A program made the position numbers and the translations under genes. A model generated the notes under the pieces. It was given only the letters and a program-made list of their open reading frames with translations, was not told the DNA's origin and did no database searches. Below, piece by piece: positions 42,726 to 52,803 of a stretch of DNA of 64,000 nt (position 1 is its first letter; each line of letters starts with the position of its first letter). The DNA is from an uncultured Poribacteria bacterium (GTDB lineage: Bacteria; Poribacteria; WGA-4E; WGA-3G): assembly GCA_951812525.1 (NCBI GenBank), contig OX638316.1, forward strand, positions 682,001 to 746,000, read 5' to 3'.

Positions 42726-43484
42726 ATGAAAACCTATCGTGCAAGCACCCTCCCATTCTCCCAGTTCGGTTTGACGGAGTTCGTGGGCGGATTAGCCCAA
42801 AGCGGTATGTCCGCTATTGAACTCGCCCAAGTCCATTATTCGGATGTGGAATCCGAAACTCTCGCTGCACTTCGAGAGGAGACCGTACTCCATTTCACAT
42901 CTATGCTGAGCACGGTGGCGGTTGACGCGCCAGACGGGCTTGAAACGTTAATATCGATTCTCGACACTGCCCAAAGACTTTCTATTCCAATAGTCAGCAT
43001 TGCGAGTGGTGGAAATGAAACCGCCACCCCTCGCGAGATCGAAATGATTATAGGTCATCTCAAAACGGTCACTACAGAGGCAGCGGCTCGCAACCTGACA
43101 GTCATGCTTTACGCTCATGAAGGAAGTCTGGCTTACAACCTTGAACGCACGCAACAAATTCTCAACGCGATTCCATCCGAAAATCTCGGCTTTTACTACA
43201 GCCCGTACCATTTTCATCGCGCAGGAGACGATCCAGTTGTCGCCCTACGCGCTTTGTCAGAGCGGCTCACCAGTGTCTATTTCAATTGTGGGGTCGATTC
43301 AAAAACAGGAAGCGAGCCGTTTTGGGCACCGGAGATGGATTTTCACGCCATCTGTCAGGAGCTAGATCGCGTTGGGTACGCTGAAGAAATCATGCTTATC
43401 TACTTAGGGTTGAAAGCGGAAACACCACAACCGATTATTGAAGGCGTCGCAAAGGCGCGAGCGAAGTTAGAAACCTATTTTTAA
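42726..43484 (+). CDS. TIM-barrel sugar isomerase/epimerase-like protein
   Basis: A 252-residue AP-endonuclease-2-type barrel (FGLTEFVGGLAQSGMSAIELAQ; IPIVSIASGGNE; LTVMLYAHEGSLAYNL; LGFYYSPYHFHRAGDD; EIMLIYLGLKAE). Some usual metal ligands are not obvious (AHEG instead of ENH), so it could be catalytically altered. Function unknown. TGGAGTAG precedes the ATG. It is convergent with the ceramidase-like gene. Confidence 0.6.
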   Translation: MKTYRASTLPFSQFGLTEFVGGLAQSGMSAIELAQVHYSDVESETLAALREETVLHFTSMLSTVAVDAPDGLETLISILDTAQRLSIPIVSIASGGNETATPREIEMIIGHLKTVTTEAAARNLTVMLYAHEGSLAYNLERTQQILNAIPSENLGFYYSPYHFHRAGDDPVVALRALSERLTSVYFNCGVDSKTGSEPFWAPEMDFHAICQELDRVGYAEEIMLIYLGLKAETPQPIIEGVAKARAKLETYF

Positions 43485-43522
43485 TTTCTGATAGATTTTA
43501 GAAATAGTGATACACTGTGCAC

Positions 43523-43550
43523 TGGCGAAGTTGGGAAACTTCGCCTACCG
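43523..43550. repeat. Palindromic repeat GGCGAAGTT-GGGAAA-CTTCGCC
   Basis: Same class as 876-906, 942-972 and 4727-4752, followed by TACCGA. It lies between convergent genes. Confidence 0.8.
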
Positions 43551-43597
43551 AGTGGAGGTAACAAGTTGAGTTTGTATCGGCTCGCGAGTTGCACCCT

Positions 43598-44839
43598 TTA
43601 TGAATCTTTTAATTCCCCTAATAGATTCGTTATCTCGGCGTGAATCTGTTCTTCAACCGCTGGTAGGAGTGCTAAACGATACGGACCGCTGAGTGCGTGG
43701 TTCCGGGGTCCCGCTTCATATCCGGCTCGCAATCCCAATTCGTAAGCCTTCCTTGTTGCAACGTAGACCTCACTACCGTTCGTATAGCCAAAGACGAATG
43801 TGTGTGAGAACGGCGAGGTATCGTCTGCAAAGAGTTGATACTCTGCAAAGAGTTCATGCGCTACAGACAGGAAGCAGAGTGCATCTCCAACAGCAAAAGC
43901 ACTCATCGGGAAGGGCAAAGTGCATTTTTCACCGCTTTTAGCGACTTCTAACAAAGCAACAAAGCGTTCATCGTCAGGAAACTCTTTAATTAACTGCTCG
44001 CACTCCGCAACCGAAGGTGGATCTCGGAACGGCAAATTGACAAGCTTTGAACATGCTTTAAGGGGTGCTGCAGGAACCTCTTCCGCTGTCTTTAACGCTT
44101 GGTGTGTCGCAAAGGCGAGTGCGAATCCGGCAACATCGCAAGCATCGAAACCACCCCGTAGCGGATACCCGTTGATATCCGCTGCGCAGCCTTGAGCGAA
44201 CAGCAAAATGCTCTCTGGCTTTAGATTCAAGAAATTGCGTAGATGCTCAACGGCGTACCCCGGATAATCGGCACCGATCTCCTCACTCGACCAGTGGACA
44301 ATCACCGGATGTGCAGCATGTGAAAACAGCACGGCAATGATCTCTCCATTGGCATCGTAAGCCCTTAATACGTCAACCCACGGCACAACAGCACCTTCAG
44401 GGTTAGGTGCCATTGTAATATAGCCCTCGTCATTCATCAGACGACGGTTGTAGCCGATTTGGACTGGGGCGCGTCCTGACCGCAATGTTGCAGGTTCAAG
44501 CGCATCTACGGCATTTTCCACCAACTCGGCAAGACAGGTCGCCAACCACGCCTCGGATTCCTCGGTTATCCATCGTCCGTCAACACCCGGTGCGTTATGC
44601 GTATGACTACAGTTGATGACGACGTGCTCCGGCGGTATGCCCGAAGCGCGTTCAATCGCATCAAGCAACACTTTGTTGTATTGGAGCGGAAACTGTCCGT
44701 AATCGGCTGTCACGATAGCGAGACGTATTTTGCCATCATCAAGCACTAACGCACGCGCATACAATTCGGCGTAAACGTCAGGTCTATCCTTTATGGAGGT
44801 AATCACGGTCTCTGCTGCGCCTGCCATTAGGGTATCCAT
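43598..44839 (-). CDS. Neutral/alkaline ceramidase-like protein
   Basis: A 413-residue protein similar to the N-terminal catalytic domain of neutral ceramidases: MAGAAETVIT...LYARALVLDDG, zinc-site NCSHTHNAPGVDG, then AVLFSHAAHPVIVHW and a QGCAADINGYP loop. There is no signal peptide and the nucleophile region differs from the animal enzyme, so it may be an amidohydrolase for other lipid-like amides. Neutral ceramidases split ceramide into sphingosine and fatty acid. Weak ribosome-binding site. Neighbours do not reveal the substrate. Confidence 0.72.
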   Translation of the reverse strand: MDTLMAGAAETVITSIKDRPDVYAELYARALVLDDGKIRLAIVTADYGQFPLQYNKVLLDAIERASGIPPEHVVINCSHTHNAPGVDGRWITEESEAWLATCLAELVENAVDALEPATLRSGRAPVQIGYNRRLMNDEGYITMAPNPEGAVVPWVDVLRAYDANGEIIAVLFSHAAHPVIVHWSSEEIGADYPGYAVEHLRNFLNLKPESILLFAQGCAADINGYPLRGGFDACDVAGFALAFATHQALKTAEEVPAAPLKACSKLVNLPFRDPPSVAECEQLIKEFPDDERFVALLEVAKSGEKCTLPFPMSAFAVGDALCFLSVAHELFAEYQLFADDTSPFSHTFVFGYTNGSEVYVATRKAYELGLRAGYEAGPRNHALSGPYRLALLPAVEEQIHAEITNLLGELKDS

Positions 44840-44888
44840 AAAATTGTCCCTATCCCTAAGACAACTGCAAAATTGGGTTCCTTAGTCC

Positions 44889-44914
44889 TACGGCACACAG
44901 TGTGTGCCTACTAC
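44889..44914. repeat. Palindromic repeat GGCACACAGTGTGTGCC
   Basis: A perfect palindrome followed by TACTAC, in the gap between two minus-strand genes. It fits the dispersed variable-stem family. Confidence 0.7.
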
Positions 44915-44916
44915 CC

Positions 44917-45975
44917 TTAAGTCAAATCTGCCAGTTTCGGCATTACTTCGTTTTTGAGGAGCGTCATCGAATTTAACCACTGCTCTTTCGGTTCCCACTC
45001 GTGTCCCATAGCGAGTAGCACGCCAAAGCCGCCGACCTCGTCATAGAGTTCACGCAAGCGATCCGCAACATGATCCGGGCTTCCGACAATCCACAGCGTA
45101 TCCAATAAATGTTCGAGGCTCATGTCTGCGTCATCCATATCCGGATCCGGTTTGAAGTTCCCTGGACTAAACAAGTTAAACCAATAGTCCCTAAAATCAC
45201 GTCCGAGTGTGCCTTCAAGAGCCTCTTTGCGTGCCTGTTCGGTAGTATCGGCGACGTAGACTTCACGGGCGATACGCCATGTCGAACGAGACGGCGATAA
45301 GCCAACCTTTTCTGCTCCCTCTTCAACGGCATCCCAGTGCGTCTTGATAATAGGAACATGTGCTAAATTAATACTCATCGGAATCCAGCCGCGTTCGCCA
45401 GCAAGAATGAGCGTGTCGGATCTCGGAGATGACCCCGCCATCGCAATTGGCGGATGCGGTTTCTGATAAGGCTTCATGTGGACACTTACAATGTTCGGAC
45501 GGTCTTCGGGAATTTTGAATTCCCAGAAATCGCTCTTGTAATGTCCGGGTTCCGGGTCTGTCCAAATCTTGAGGACAGCCTCAATTCCTTCGCGGGTCGA
45601 CTGTCGTCTATCCCCGTCCGCCAAGAACATTTCCGCATCGCTCGGTGTGGAACTTGAACCAACGCCCCAATGAAAACGTCCGTGCGTTTGGTGATCAAGT
45701 TGCGCGATGCGATGCGCCACAACAGCAGGATTGTGTATCGGCATACAGGTGATACCCGTGCCAAAGATGATGTTCTCTGTCATCGCAGCTGCTTTCGCAA
45801 TAAAAAGATCAGGAGAGGGAATATTCTCCCATGTGAACGTAAAATGTTCACCAACATAAGCTTCTTTGTAGCCCAACTCGTCCAGGACCACCATCTGCTC
45901 AATATCGTGATCGAGCGTTTTGGTGGTGTCGCTACCGGGTGGATGCAAAGGCATTGTGAAAAAACCGAGTTCCAT
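44917..45975 (-). CDS. Luciferase-like (LLM class) flavin-dependent monooxygenase
   Basis: A 352-residue LLM-type TIM barrel: MELGFFTMPLHPPGS, YVGEHFTFTWENI, GTGITCMPIHNPAVVAHRIAQLD, GRFHWGVGSSSTPSDAEMF, ERGWIPMSINL. This N-terminal pattern resembles limonene-monooxygenase-like and related F420/FMN enzymes. It would oxidise a small organic compound with reduced flavin; the substrate is not known. AAAGGAGC precedes the ATG. Confidence 0.85.
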   Translation of the reverse strand: MELGFFTMPLHPPGSDTTKTLDHDIEQMVVLDELGYKEAYVGEHFTFTWENIPSPDLFIAKAAAMTENIIFGTGITCMPIHNPAVVAHRIAQLDHQTHGRFHWGVGSSSTPSDAEMFLADGDRRQSTREGIEAVLKIWTDPEPGHYKSDFWEFKIPEDRPNIVSVHMKPYQKPHPPIAMAGSSPRSDTLILAGERGWIPMSINLAHVPIIKTHWDAVEEGAEKVGLSPSRSTWRIAREVYVADTTEQARKEALEGTLGRDFRDYWFNLFSPGNFKPDPDMDDADMSLEHLLDTLWIVGSPDHVADRLRELYDEVGGFGVLLAMGHEWEPKEQWLNSMTLLKNEVMPKLADLT

Positions 45976-46189
45976 GGAAAGGCTCCTTTGTGTCGTTCAA
46001 ATTTCTAAAATATTGGATTTCCGCACCGGTTCTCCCGCTGTGAAAAACGAGTTTTTGCTAATTTTTAACGCGAATCTACATAAAAACGCAGATATTTATT
46101 CTCATCTATAACCTTTTGTATAGCAGGCTAAGTCCATTGTACACGATACATCACTACAGAAAAGGAAGTCTGAGGATATGTTTCAAAAC

Positions 46190-46218
46190 TTGACAAAATC
46201 AGTCAGGTGTGTTATTTT
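46190..46218 (+). promoter_or_regulatory. Sigma-70-like promoter of the ABC substrate-binding gene
   Basis: TTGACA (46190-46195), 17 bases, TATTTT (46213-46218). The -35 is perfect and the -10 weak; the remaining gap 45976-46189 holds nothing recognised. Confidence 0.5.
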
Positions 46219-46303
46219 TTAAAGGTTTTAAAATATAGGTAAGAACTTACCATAAATCCAAATATTTTTCAAGTATTTTTACCAAAAGGAGAAATGTCGT
46301 ACT

Positions 46304-47497
46304 ATGAATGCAAGAACTTTTCTTTTAACCCCACTCGTTCTATTTGCACTCCTCGTCGTATCTCTATCAGGGTGTGAACGAGTGAATCAAGTGATCCAAC
46401 CCGATGCCCCTACTATTCCCACCGAAGCGACATTAAAAATTGGCGTGATTCAACCTTCTAACACTTTTACCGGCTTTAGCCAAGGTGCTGAAACCGCTCG
46501 CGCCCAAATCAATGAAAAGGGCGGGGTGCTCGGTATGCAAGTCGTTTTTATCAGTCGAAATAACCAGCCCGTTGCGAGCGAACCGCCGACACCGGAAGCG
46601 AGCATTAGTGCCGCACAAGAACTAATTGATACAGAAAACGTCTTTGCCTTATTAGGTCCCATTTACTCCACTAATGCTGTTGAAGTCGGTCCAATTGCAC
46701 AACAGGCACAGCGGCTCATGCTCCCCGGCTCCAGTGGCGCAAATGTACCCGCAGCAGGAGATCATGTCTTTCTTATTACAGTCCCAAATCCATTTCAAGG
46801 GAAGGTGATGGCAAGTTTCGCGATGAACCCTGACGAACTCGGTGCCAAAACGGCAGCGACAATTATCGAGGACGGTGATGTCTATACTACTGATCTTGTA
46901 CAGGCATTTGAAGATGCGTTTCAGAAAATCGGTGGGAAAATTGTTTACAGCGGTGCTTATCCCGTCGGCGATGCTACCTTCACCACACTGCTCACAGAAA
47001 TTCACGAGACGGCACCTGATGTTATCTTCTGTCCAGGTTTTCAGCCAGAAGTACCGTTGTTGATAAACGCAGCACGACAACTCGGTATTACAGCAACCTT
47101 TCTCGGTGGCAGTGCATGGGATGACAGAGAACGCTTTCTTAGCATCTTAGACGATAACACGGTTTTGGATGGGAGTTATTATCCAACGAACTTCTCTGTT
47201 GCGACACAGGACGCAGACGTTCAAGAATTTGTCCAAGCTTACAACGGACTGTTCGGAAGTCCACCGGACGGTATTGCTGCATCAGGCTACGATGCAATGC
47301 GACTCTTAGCATTGGCGATAGAGACAGCAGGTTCGCTTGATCATAAGGCGGTCCGTGATGCGTTCGCCGGCGGCAGCGGTTACAAAGGTGCTACAACCAT
47401 TTCCCATTACGACGAAAACCGGCATCCTGTCAAAAGCCTCGCAATTCAGACAATTCAAAATGGACAGGTTGAACACTATAAAGTTGTAGAACCTTAA
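46304..47497 (+). CDS. ABC transporter substrate-binding lipoprotein (LivK-like)
   Basis: A 397-residue lipoprotein (lipobox VVSLSGC, Cys about 24) of the periplasmic-binding fold type 1, branched-chain amino acid family: LKIGVIQPSNTFTGFSQGAE, VFALLGPIYSTNAVEVGPIA, IVYSGAYPVGDATFTTLLTEI, FCPGFQPEVPLLINAARQLG, GIAASGYDAMRLLALAIE. No permease or ATPase genes lie next to it. It is probably an orphan or remotely paired ligand sensor or importer for amino acids, amides or similar. Confidence 0.9.
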   Translation: MNARTFLLTPLVLFALLVVSLSGCERVNQVIQPDAPTIPTEATLKIGVIQPSNTFTGFSQGAETARAQINEKGGVLGMQVVFISRNNQPVASEPPTPEASISAAQELIDTENVFALLGPIYSTNAVEVGPIAQQAQRLMLPGSSGANVPAAGDHVFLITVPNPFQGKVMASFAMNPDELGAKTAATIIEDGDVYTTDLVQAFEDAFQKIGGKIVYSGAYPVGDATFTTLLTEIHETAPDVIFCPGFQPEVPLLINAARQLGITATFLGGSAWDDRERFLSILDDNTVLDGSYYPTNFSVATQDADVQEFVQAYNGLFGSPPDGIAASGYDAMRLLALAIETAGSLDHKAVRDAFAGGSGYKGATTISHYDENRHPVKSLAIQTIQNGQVEHYKVVEP

Positions 47498-47521
47498 CAC
47501 AAAACGGATACAATGTAGAAG

Positions 47522-48292
47522 ATGAACCCAACGCGCCCAAAGGCTTTTTTGATCGACTTGGACGGAACGCTCTACTTTAAAAGCGAACCTTGTCCCGGAG
47601 CAATCGAAACTGTCCACTATCTGCGTCAGGAGAAATACCAACTCCGATTTCTGACGAACACGACTGCCAAAACGCCGAAGATGCTTCACAAACAGATGCA
47701 AGCGTTGGGTTTTGACATCCACGAAAACGAAATTTTTAATGCCACTTACGCCTGTCTTCTATACTTACGTTCACAACCTGATGTAAGTTGCCACTTCATG
47801 GTCGATGATGCCGTCAAAGCGTTTTTCAAAGAGATACCGACAAATAACGATACTCCAGATTTTGTGGTCGTTGGCGACTACGGCAAACGGTTTAACTTTC
47901 ACACTTTAAACCACGCTTTCCGCCTGTTGATGGATGGTGCTGAACTCATTGCTTTGCAGAAATCACCTTATTGGTTCTCTCCCGAAGGCATATTTTTGGA
48001 TTGCGGCGCGTTTGTGACACTTCTGGAGACCGCCTCAGGTAAAACCGCGAAGGTTATGGGCAAGCCGAGTGAAACGTTTTTCAGGATCGCCCTTGACAGT
48101 CTCCAACTTTCCCAAAGTGAAGCGATTGTGGTTGGCGATGACATCACCTCTGATATAGTTGGTGCACAAGCAACGAAAATGCGGAGTATCTTAGTCAAAA
48201 CTGGAAAGTTTAAACCCCATCAACTGGAAAACCCTGTTGCGAAACCGACGTGGGTACTTGATAGTGTCTTAGAACTGTCGCAACTCTTTTGA
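47522..48292 (+). CDS. HAD-superfamily hydrolase, subclass IIA (NagD/LHPP-like)
   Basis: A 256-residue protein with motif I LIDLDGTLYFKSEPCPGA, motif II FLTNTTAKTP, a C2a cap and motif III/IV KVMGKPSETFF ... VVGDDITSDIVGAQ. A cytosolic phosphatase for small sugar or nucleotide phosphates or phospholysine-type substrates, not defined. It lies 24 bases after the substrate-binding protein gene. Confidence 0.9.
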   Translation: MNPTRPKAFLIDLDGTLYFKSEPCPGAIETVHYLRQEKYQLRFLTNTTAKTPKMLHKQMQALGFDIHENEIFNATYACLLYLRSQPDVSCHFMVDDAVKAFFKEIPTNNDTPDFVVVGDYGKRFNFHTLNHAFRLLMDGAELIALQKSPYWFSPEGIFLDCGAFVTLLETASGKTAKVMGKPSETFFRIALDSLQLSQSEAIVVGDDITSDIVGAQATKMRSILVKTGKFKPHQLENPVAKPTWVLDSVLELSQLF

Positions 48293-48340
48293 ACACGACG
48301 TTTCCCACACCTTTCCATAGAAATATTGGAGGTAACACTT

Positions 48341-49390
48341 ATGGCAAACGAATTAATTCAACTCGGTGTCGTCGGATGCGGGTGGGCAGGTCGCCAAGCT
48401 ATCAACGCCGCCAACGCAACCTCTCGTCTGAATGTCATCGCAATCGCAGAACGTGACCCAGCCCGTCGTGCGGAGGCAGGGGATGAAAATTCCGTACCCC
48501 ATCGCCATGCCGACTATCGCGAACTCCTTGATGATCCAGCAGTTGAAGCCGTCTATCTCGCTACTAATCCAGATGTCAGACTACAACAAGTCCTGGACAC
48601 GCTCAGTTCAGGCAGGCATGTTTTAGTGCAAAAGCCCCACGCAATTCGCGCACCTGAAATCTTGGAGATGGAAGCAGCGGCGCAAAAAGCCGGAAAAACG
48701 CTCCAATTCTGCTATTTTATGCGTCATTTCCCAAATAATCGAAAAATTCGGCGTGCTGTCCTAAACGGAGCAATCGGAGACCTGTATCATGCCCGCGTCT
48801 TTGGGAAATACAACTTCATTCCAGATCTTAATCCCAACAGCCGATGGCTACACGTCTATGGACAGAAAGGTGGTTCATTAGGGCAGCATTACTCACATGA
48901 ACTCAACCTGACGTGGTGGTGGATGGGATGCCCGAAACCGGAGTGGGCGTTCGCCGCTAAGCACGTGCTTTACCCCCAATACGCCGGGCCTGAAGGTCCT
49001 GCGGAGGACTATTTCACCGGTTTACTCGGATGCGAAGGCGGGAAAACTATACAGATCGATTGCTCTCGGATGAGCCACTCAGACTCGGCAAGTGTCGTAG
49101 AACTTTACGGCACCACCGGTGCAATCACAAACGGTGGTATATCTCGGTTCAAAGACGGTGAATTTATCCGAGAGACCGTTGATGAACCCCTCGAAATTGA
49201 CCACGGCGAACTCCCTGAAGAAATCCACGTCTTCTACTATGAACTCAACCATTTTGCGATGGCGATAGCGGGTGAGGTTGTACCAGATGTTTCCGCGTCG
49301 GATGCCTATACCTTCATGCAAATCTTGGATGCGTTCTATGATAGTGCAAAGAGCGGAGAAAAAGTTTATATCCGTTCAGGTAACGTTTGA
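48341..49390 (+). CDS. Gfo/Idh/MocA-family oxidoreductase (divergent copy)
   Basis: About 349 residues, starting at ATG 48341 with TTGGAGGT upstream. Rossmann motif GVVGCGWAGRQAINAA, the family lysine in VLVQKPHAI, and a C-terminal substrate domain (GSLGQHYSHELNLTWWWMG). NAD(P)-dependent oxidation or reduction of a sugar or polyol. It is clearly distinct from the four near-identical copies that follow, though it probably belongs to the same cluster. Confidence 0.9.
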   Translation: MANELIQLGVVGCGWAGRQAINAANATSRLNVIAIAERDPARRAEAGDENSVPHRHADYRELLDDPAVEAVYLATNPDVRLQQVLDTLSSGRHVLVQKPHAIRAPEILEMEAAAQKAGKTLQFCYFMRHFPNNRKIRRAVLNGAIGDLYHARVFGKYNFIPDLNPNSRWLHVYGQKGGSLGQHYSHELNLTWWWMGCPKPEWAFAAKHVLYPQYAGPEGPAEDYFTGLLGCEGGKTIQIDCSRMSHSDSASVVELYGTTGAITNGGISRFKDGEFIRETVDEPLEIDHGELPEEIHVFYYELNHFAMAIAGEVVPDVSASDAYTFMQILDAFYDSAKSGEKVYIRSGNV

Positions 49391-49482
49391 CAAAAACCTG
49401 TTCCGCTGCTAATCTGATACAGTCTGTTTTTTATAGCCTACGGTTTGACGTTTCCCATCAATGACACTCAGGAGATATTTCC

Positions 49483-50523
49483 ATGTATAAAACAGCGATG
49501 TTGGGGTGTGGCGGTCGCGCCCGTGCCCACGCAGATGCTTACCGTTTCGTCAAACGTGGTAAACTCGCCGCTATCTGCGATATGAACACTGAACTCCTCA
49601 ACAAATTCGGGGATGACTTCGGTATCTCTTCGCGTTACACCGACTTGGACGAGATGCTTAAAAAAGAGAAACCTGATGTCCTCCACATCGTCACAAGCCC
49701 GGTGGTTCCGAGCAATAACGAACGGATCCGCTACCCGTTGATGAAACAGGCATCCGACCACGGCGTGTCAGCGGCAATTATTGAGAAACCGGTCGCTGTT
49801 GAAAGCGAGGATTGGAAACAGATCGCAGGGTTAGCAGAAGAAACGAAAACGAAATTTGTCGTTAATACACAACTCAACTTCCACCCGAAAAATCTGGAAC
49901 TCAAAAAAGATGTTGCGGAAGGACGTATCGGCGAGATTAAGTTTATTGATGCCAGTGCACGGAGCAGATCCGCTGAGCAGGGAGGACACGTCCTACAGTT
50001 AGTATCCTCCTATATTGACAACGCACGTCCGGTGCGAGTTCTTGGTCAAATATCTGGAAACGAGTATTTAACTGCTGCTACGCATCCGTCTCCGACGCAT
50101 GTTATCGGGCACGTTTTGTATGAGAATGACCTCCATGTCTCTCTGGCATTTGGAACAGACATGGCACAAAAGGCATCCGATGACCCCGGTATCTACGGTC
50201 ACAAACGCGTTTTTGTGGTTGGCACAAAGGGTTTCGTGCATTGGCGGTTCAGCAGTTGGGAACGCGCAACACTGGAGGATGGCTATGAGAGCGGTCCACT
50301 CAATTATGGAGAGCAAGATGTCATCGCGCAGGCGAACTTTACCGAAGCCATTTTTGATTGGCTTGACGATGAGAAGAATGTGCATCCGACGCATCTCAAG
50401 CAGTCGCTCGCCGAGTGTAGCCTCATCTTAGGGATGTACTACAGTGGGCTAACAAACGAAATTGTTGATTTACCTTTTGAACCTCCCGATGGGTTAATGG
50501 ACTTACTTCAAGAGAAATTGTAA
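49483..50523 (+). CDS. Gfo/Idh/MocA oxidoreductase, tandem array copy 1
   Basis: A 346-residue protein: MLGCGGRARAHADAYRFVKR, family lysine in AIIEKPVAVES, and AQLNFHPKNLEL-type C-terminal beta domain. NAD-dependent oxidoreductase of unknown sugar/polyol substrate. The first 190 residues and last 110 are nearly identical to copies 2-4, but residues about 190-235 (SGNEYLTAATHPSPTHVIGH...) differ in sequence. AGGAGATATTTCC precedes the ATG. Confidence 0.92.
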   Translation: MYKTAMLGCGGRARAHADAYRFVKRGKLAAICDMNTELLNKFGDDFGISSRYTDLDEMLKKEKPDVLHIVTSPVVPSNNERIRYPLMKQASDHGVSAAIIEKPVAVESEDWKQIAGLAEETKTKFVVNTQLNFHPKNLELKKDVAEGRIGEIKFIDASARSRSAEQGGHVLQLVSSYIDNARPVRVLGQISGNEYLTAATHPSPTHVIGHVLYENDLHVSLAFGTDMAQKASDDPGIYGHKRVFVVGTKGFVHWRFSSWERATLEDGYESGPLNYGEQDVIAQANFTEAIFDWLDDEKNVHPTHLKQSLAECSLILGMYYSGLTNEIVDLPFEPPDGLMDLLQEKL

Positions 50524-50627
50524 TTTGAAATGAACCTGTGTTGTGGGGTGAGATCTCCGTGCCTTTGCCCGCTCCACGTTCTGGTGCGCTGCTGGCGTGC
50601 TATCACCAATATTAGAGGAGACTCCTC

Positions 50628-51665
50628 ATGTATAAAACTGCGATGTTAGGATGCGGTGGTCGCGCCCGTGCGCATGCAAACGCCTACCGTTTCGTCAAAA
50701 ACGGCAAACTCGCTGCTATCTGTGATATGAATGAAGAGATGCTCACCAGTTTTGGAGATGATTTCGGTATCTCTTCACGCTACACCGACCTGGACGAGAT
50801 GCTCGAAAAAGAGAAACCTGATGTCCTTCACATCGTCACAGCACCCGTCTTACGCGGCACCAGCGAACGGATTCGGTACCCTCTGATGAAACAAGCATCG
50901 GATGCTGGGGTGCCAGCAGCCATCGTCGAAAAACCGATTGCCGTCGAAAGCGAAGACTGGAAGCAAATCGCAGGTTTGGCAGAAGAAACGCAAACGAAAT
51001 TCGTTGTCAATACGCAGCTCAATTTTCATCCGCAAAACTTGGAACTGAAGCGGGATGTCGCAGACGGTAGAATCGGTGAGATTAAGTTCATTGATGCCAG
51101 CGCACGCAGCACACCCGTTGACCAGGCACCGCATGTACTTCAGTTGGTGTCGTCCTACATCGACAACTCGCGTCCAGTACGGGTACTCGGGCAAATCTCT
51201 GGTACCGAGCAGTTAGACTCAGCCCAACCGTCTCCTATGCACGCTGCGGCTCATGCCTTATACGACAACGGTCTCCATGTCTCTCTCGCCTTCGGGACAG
51301 GGATGGGAACACTCGCATCTGATAGCGAAAGCACGGTTGCACACAAACGTGTGTTTGTCGTCGGAACAAAAGGGTTCGTGCATTGGCGATTCAGCAGTTG
51401 GGAGCGCGCAACGCCAGAAGGCGGCTACGAAGGCGGTCCTCTTAACTATGGAGAGCAAGATGTCGCCGCACAGGGTAACCTCACCGAGGCAGTCTTTGAT
51501 TGGCTTGACGATGAGAAGAATGTGCATCCGACGCATCTTAAACAATCCCTCGCCGAATTCAATCTTCTGCTCGGTATTTACTACAGCGGAATAACAAACG
51601 AGATTATCGATCTACCTTTTGAACCTCCCGACGGATTAATGGATACACTTAGGGAACAGTTGTAA
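50628..51665 (+). CDS. Gfo/Idh/MocA oxidoreductase, tandem array copy 2
   Basis: A 345-residue paralogue of the array (MLGCGGRARAHANAYRFVKN; AAIVEKPIAVES). In the variable region it reads SGTEQLDSAQPSPMHAAAHA and GTGMGTLASDSESTVAH. AGAGGAGACTCCTC precedes the ATG, similar to the other copies. The variable segment falls in the C-terminal domain that forms the substrate pocket in this family. Confidence 0.92.
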   Translation: MYKTAMLGCGGRARAHANAYRFVKNGKLAAICDMNEEMLTSFGDDFGISSRYTDLDEMLEKEKPDVLHIVTAPVLRGTSERIRYPLMKQASDAGVPAAIVEKPIAVESEDWKQIAGLAEETQTKFVVNTQLNFHPQNLELKRDVADGRIGEIKFIDASARSTPVDQAPHVLQLVSSYIDNSRPVRVLGQISGTEQLDSAQPSPMHAAAHALYDNGLHVSLAFGTGMGTLASDSESTVAHKRVFVVGTKGFVHWRFSSWERATPEGGYEGGPLNYGEQDVAAQGNLTEAVFDWLDDEKNVHPTHLKQSLAEFNLLLGIYYSGITNEIIDLPFEPPDGLMDTLREQL

Positions 51666-51707
51666 GCCTGAGCCGAATTCGTAGGGAATATTTACAGGAG
51701 AACTTCC

Positions 51708-52751
51708 ATGTATAAAACTGCAATGTTAGGGTGCGGCGGTCGCGCCCGTGCCCACGCAGATGCCTATCGCTTCGTCAAAAACGGTAAACTCGCCGCTATC
51801 TGCGATATGAACGAAGAATTGCTCACCAGCTTCGGAGACGATTTCGGTATCTCTTCACGCTACACCGACCTGGACGAGATGCTCGAAAAAGAAAAACCCG
51901 ATGTCCTCCACATCGTCACAGCACCCGTTTTACGCGGCACCAATGAACGGATCCGATATTCGCTGATGAAACAGGCTTCCGACCACGGTGTGCCAGCAGC
52001 CATCGTTGAAAAACCGATTGCCGTTGAAAGTGAAGATTGGAAACAGTTGGCAGGATTAGCAAACGAAACACAAACGAAGTTTGTCGTTAACACACAACTC
52101 AATTTTCACCCGAAAAACTTAGAATTGAAGCGAGATGTTGCAGAAGGTAGGATTGGCGAAATCAAGTTTATTGATGCCAGCGCACGCAGCACGCCTGTAG
52201 ATCAGGGTCCCCATGTGTTGCAGCTCGTCTCCTCCTACATCGACAACTCACGTCCAGTCCGGGTACTCGGGCAAGTTTCTGGGGCTCAGGATTTGGACTC
52301 CACTCAGCCCTCGCCTATGCATGCTGCCGGTCAGGCACTATATGACAACGGTCTTCACGTCTCCCTCGCATTCGGGACAGGTGTAGGACAGCGAGTGCCT
52401 AAAGAACCAGATGCGGGTAATCACACCCATAAACGCGTTTTTGTTGTAGGCACGAAAGGTTTCGTGCACTGGCGGTTCAGCAGCTGGGAACGTGCCACAC
52501 CAAAAGGCGGCTACGAAAGCGGTCCGCTCGACTACGGAGAGCAGGATGTCGTTGCGCAAGGCAATCTCACCGAAGCAGTCTTTGACTGGCTCGACGACGA
52601 GAACAACGTGCATCCGACGCATCTTAAACAATCCCTCGCCGAATTCAATCTTTTGCTCGGTATTTACTACAGCGGGGTAACGAATCAGATTATCGAACTC
52701 CCGTTTGAACCGCCGGATGGGTTGATTGATATACTTCGAGAAAAGTTGTAA
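51708..52751 (+). CDS. Gfo/Idh/MocA oxidoreductase, tandem array copy 3
   Basis: A 347-residue paralogue (AIVEKPIAVES; SGAQDLDSTQPSPMHAAGQA; GTGVGQRVPKEPDAGNH). It is very close to copies 2 and 4 outside the variable window, with about two extra residues inside it. AGGAGAACTTCC precedes the ATG. It lies 42 bases after copy 2, so the array is probably one transcript up to here; a new promoter follows this gene. Confidence 0.92.
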   Translation: MYKTAMLGCGGRARAHADAYRFVKNGKLAAICDMNEELLTSFGDDFGISSRYTDLDEMLEKEKPDVLHIVTAPVLRGTNERIRYSLMKQASDHGVPAAIVEKPIAVESEDWKQLAGLANETQTKFVVNTQLNFHPKNLELKRDVAEGRIGEIKFIDASARSTPVDQGPHVLQLVSSYIDNSRPVRVLGQVSGAQDLDSTQPSPMHAAGQALYDNGLHVSLAFGTGVGQRVPKEPDAGNHTHKRVFVVGTKGFVHWRFSSWERATPKGGYESGPLDYGEQDVVAQGNLTEAVFDWLDDENNVHPTHLKQSLAEFNLLLGIYYSGVTNQIIELPFEPPDGLIDILREKL

Positions 52752-52803
52752 ACCGACGGGCGTAGCGATAGGTGAGACTTCAACCTACCGCTACCCCTAA
52801 AAA

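Noticed and set aside
45670-46008. 112-codon plus-strand frame opposite the luciferase-like gene
   Set aside because: It is antisense to a well-supported enzyme, and its composition is unlike a folded protein.
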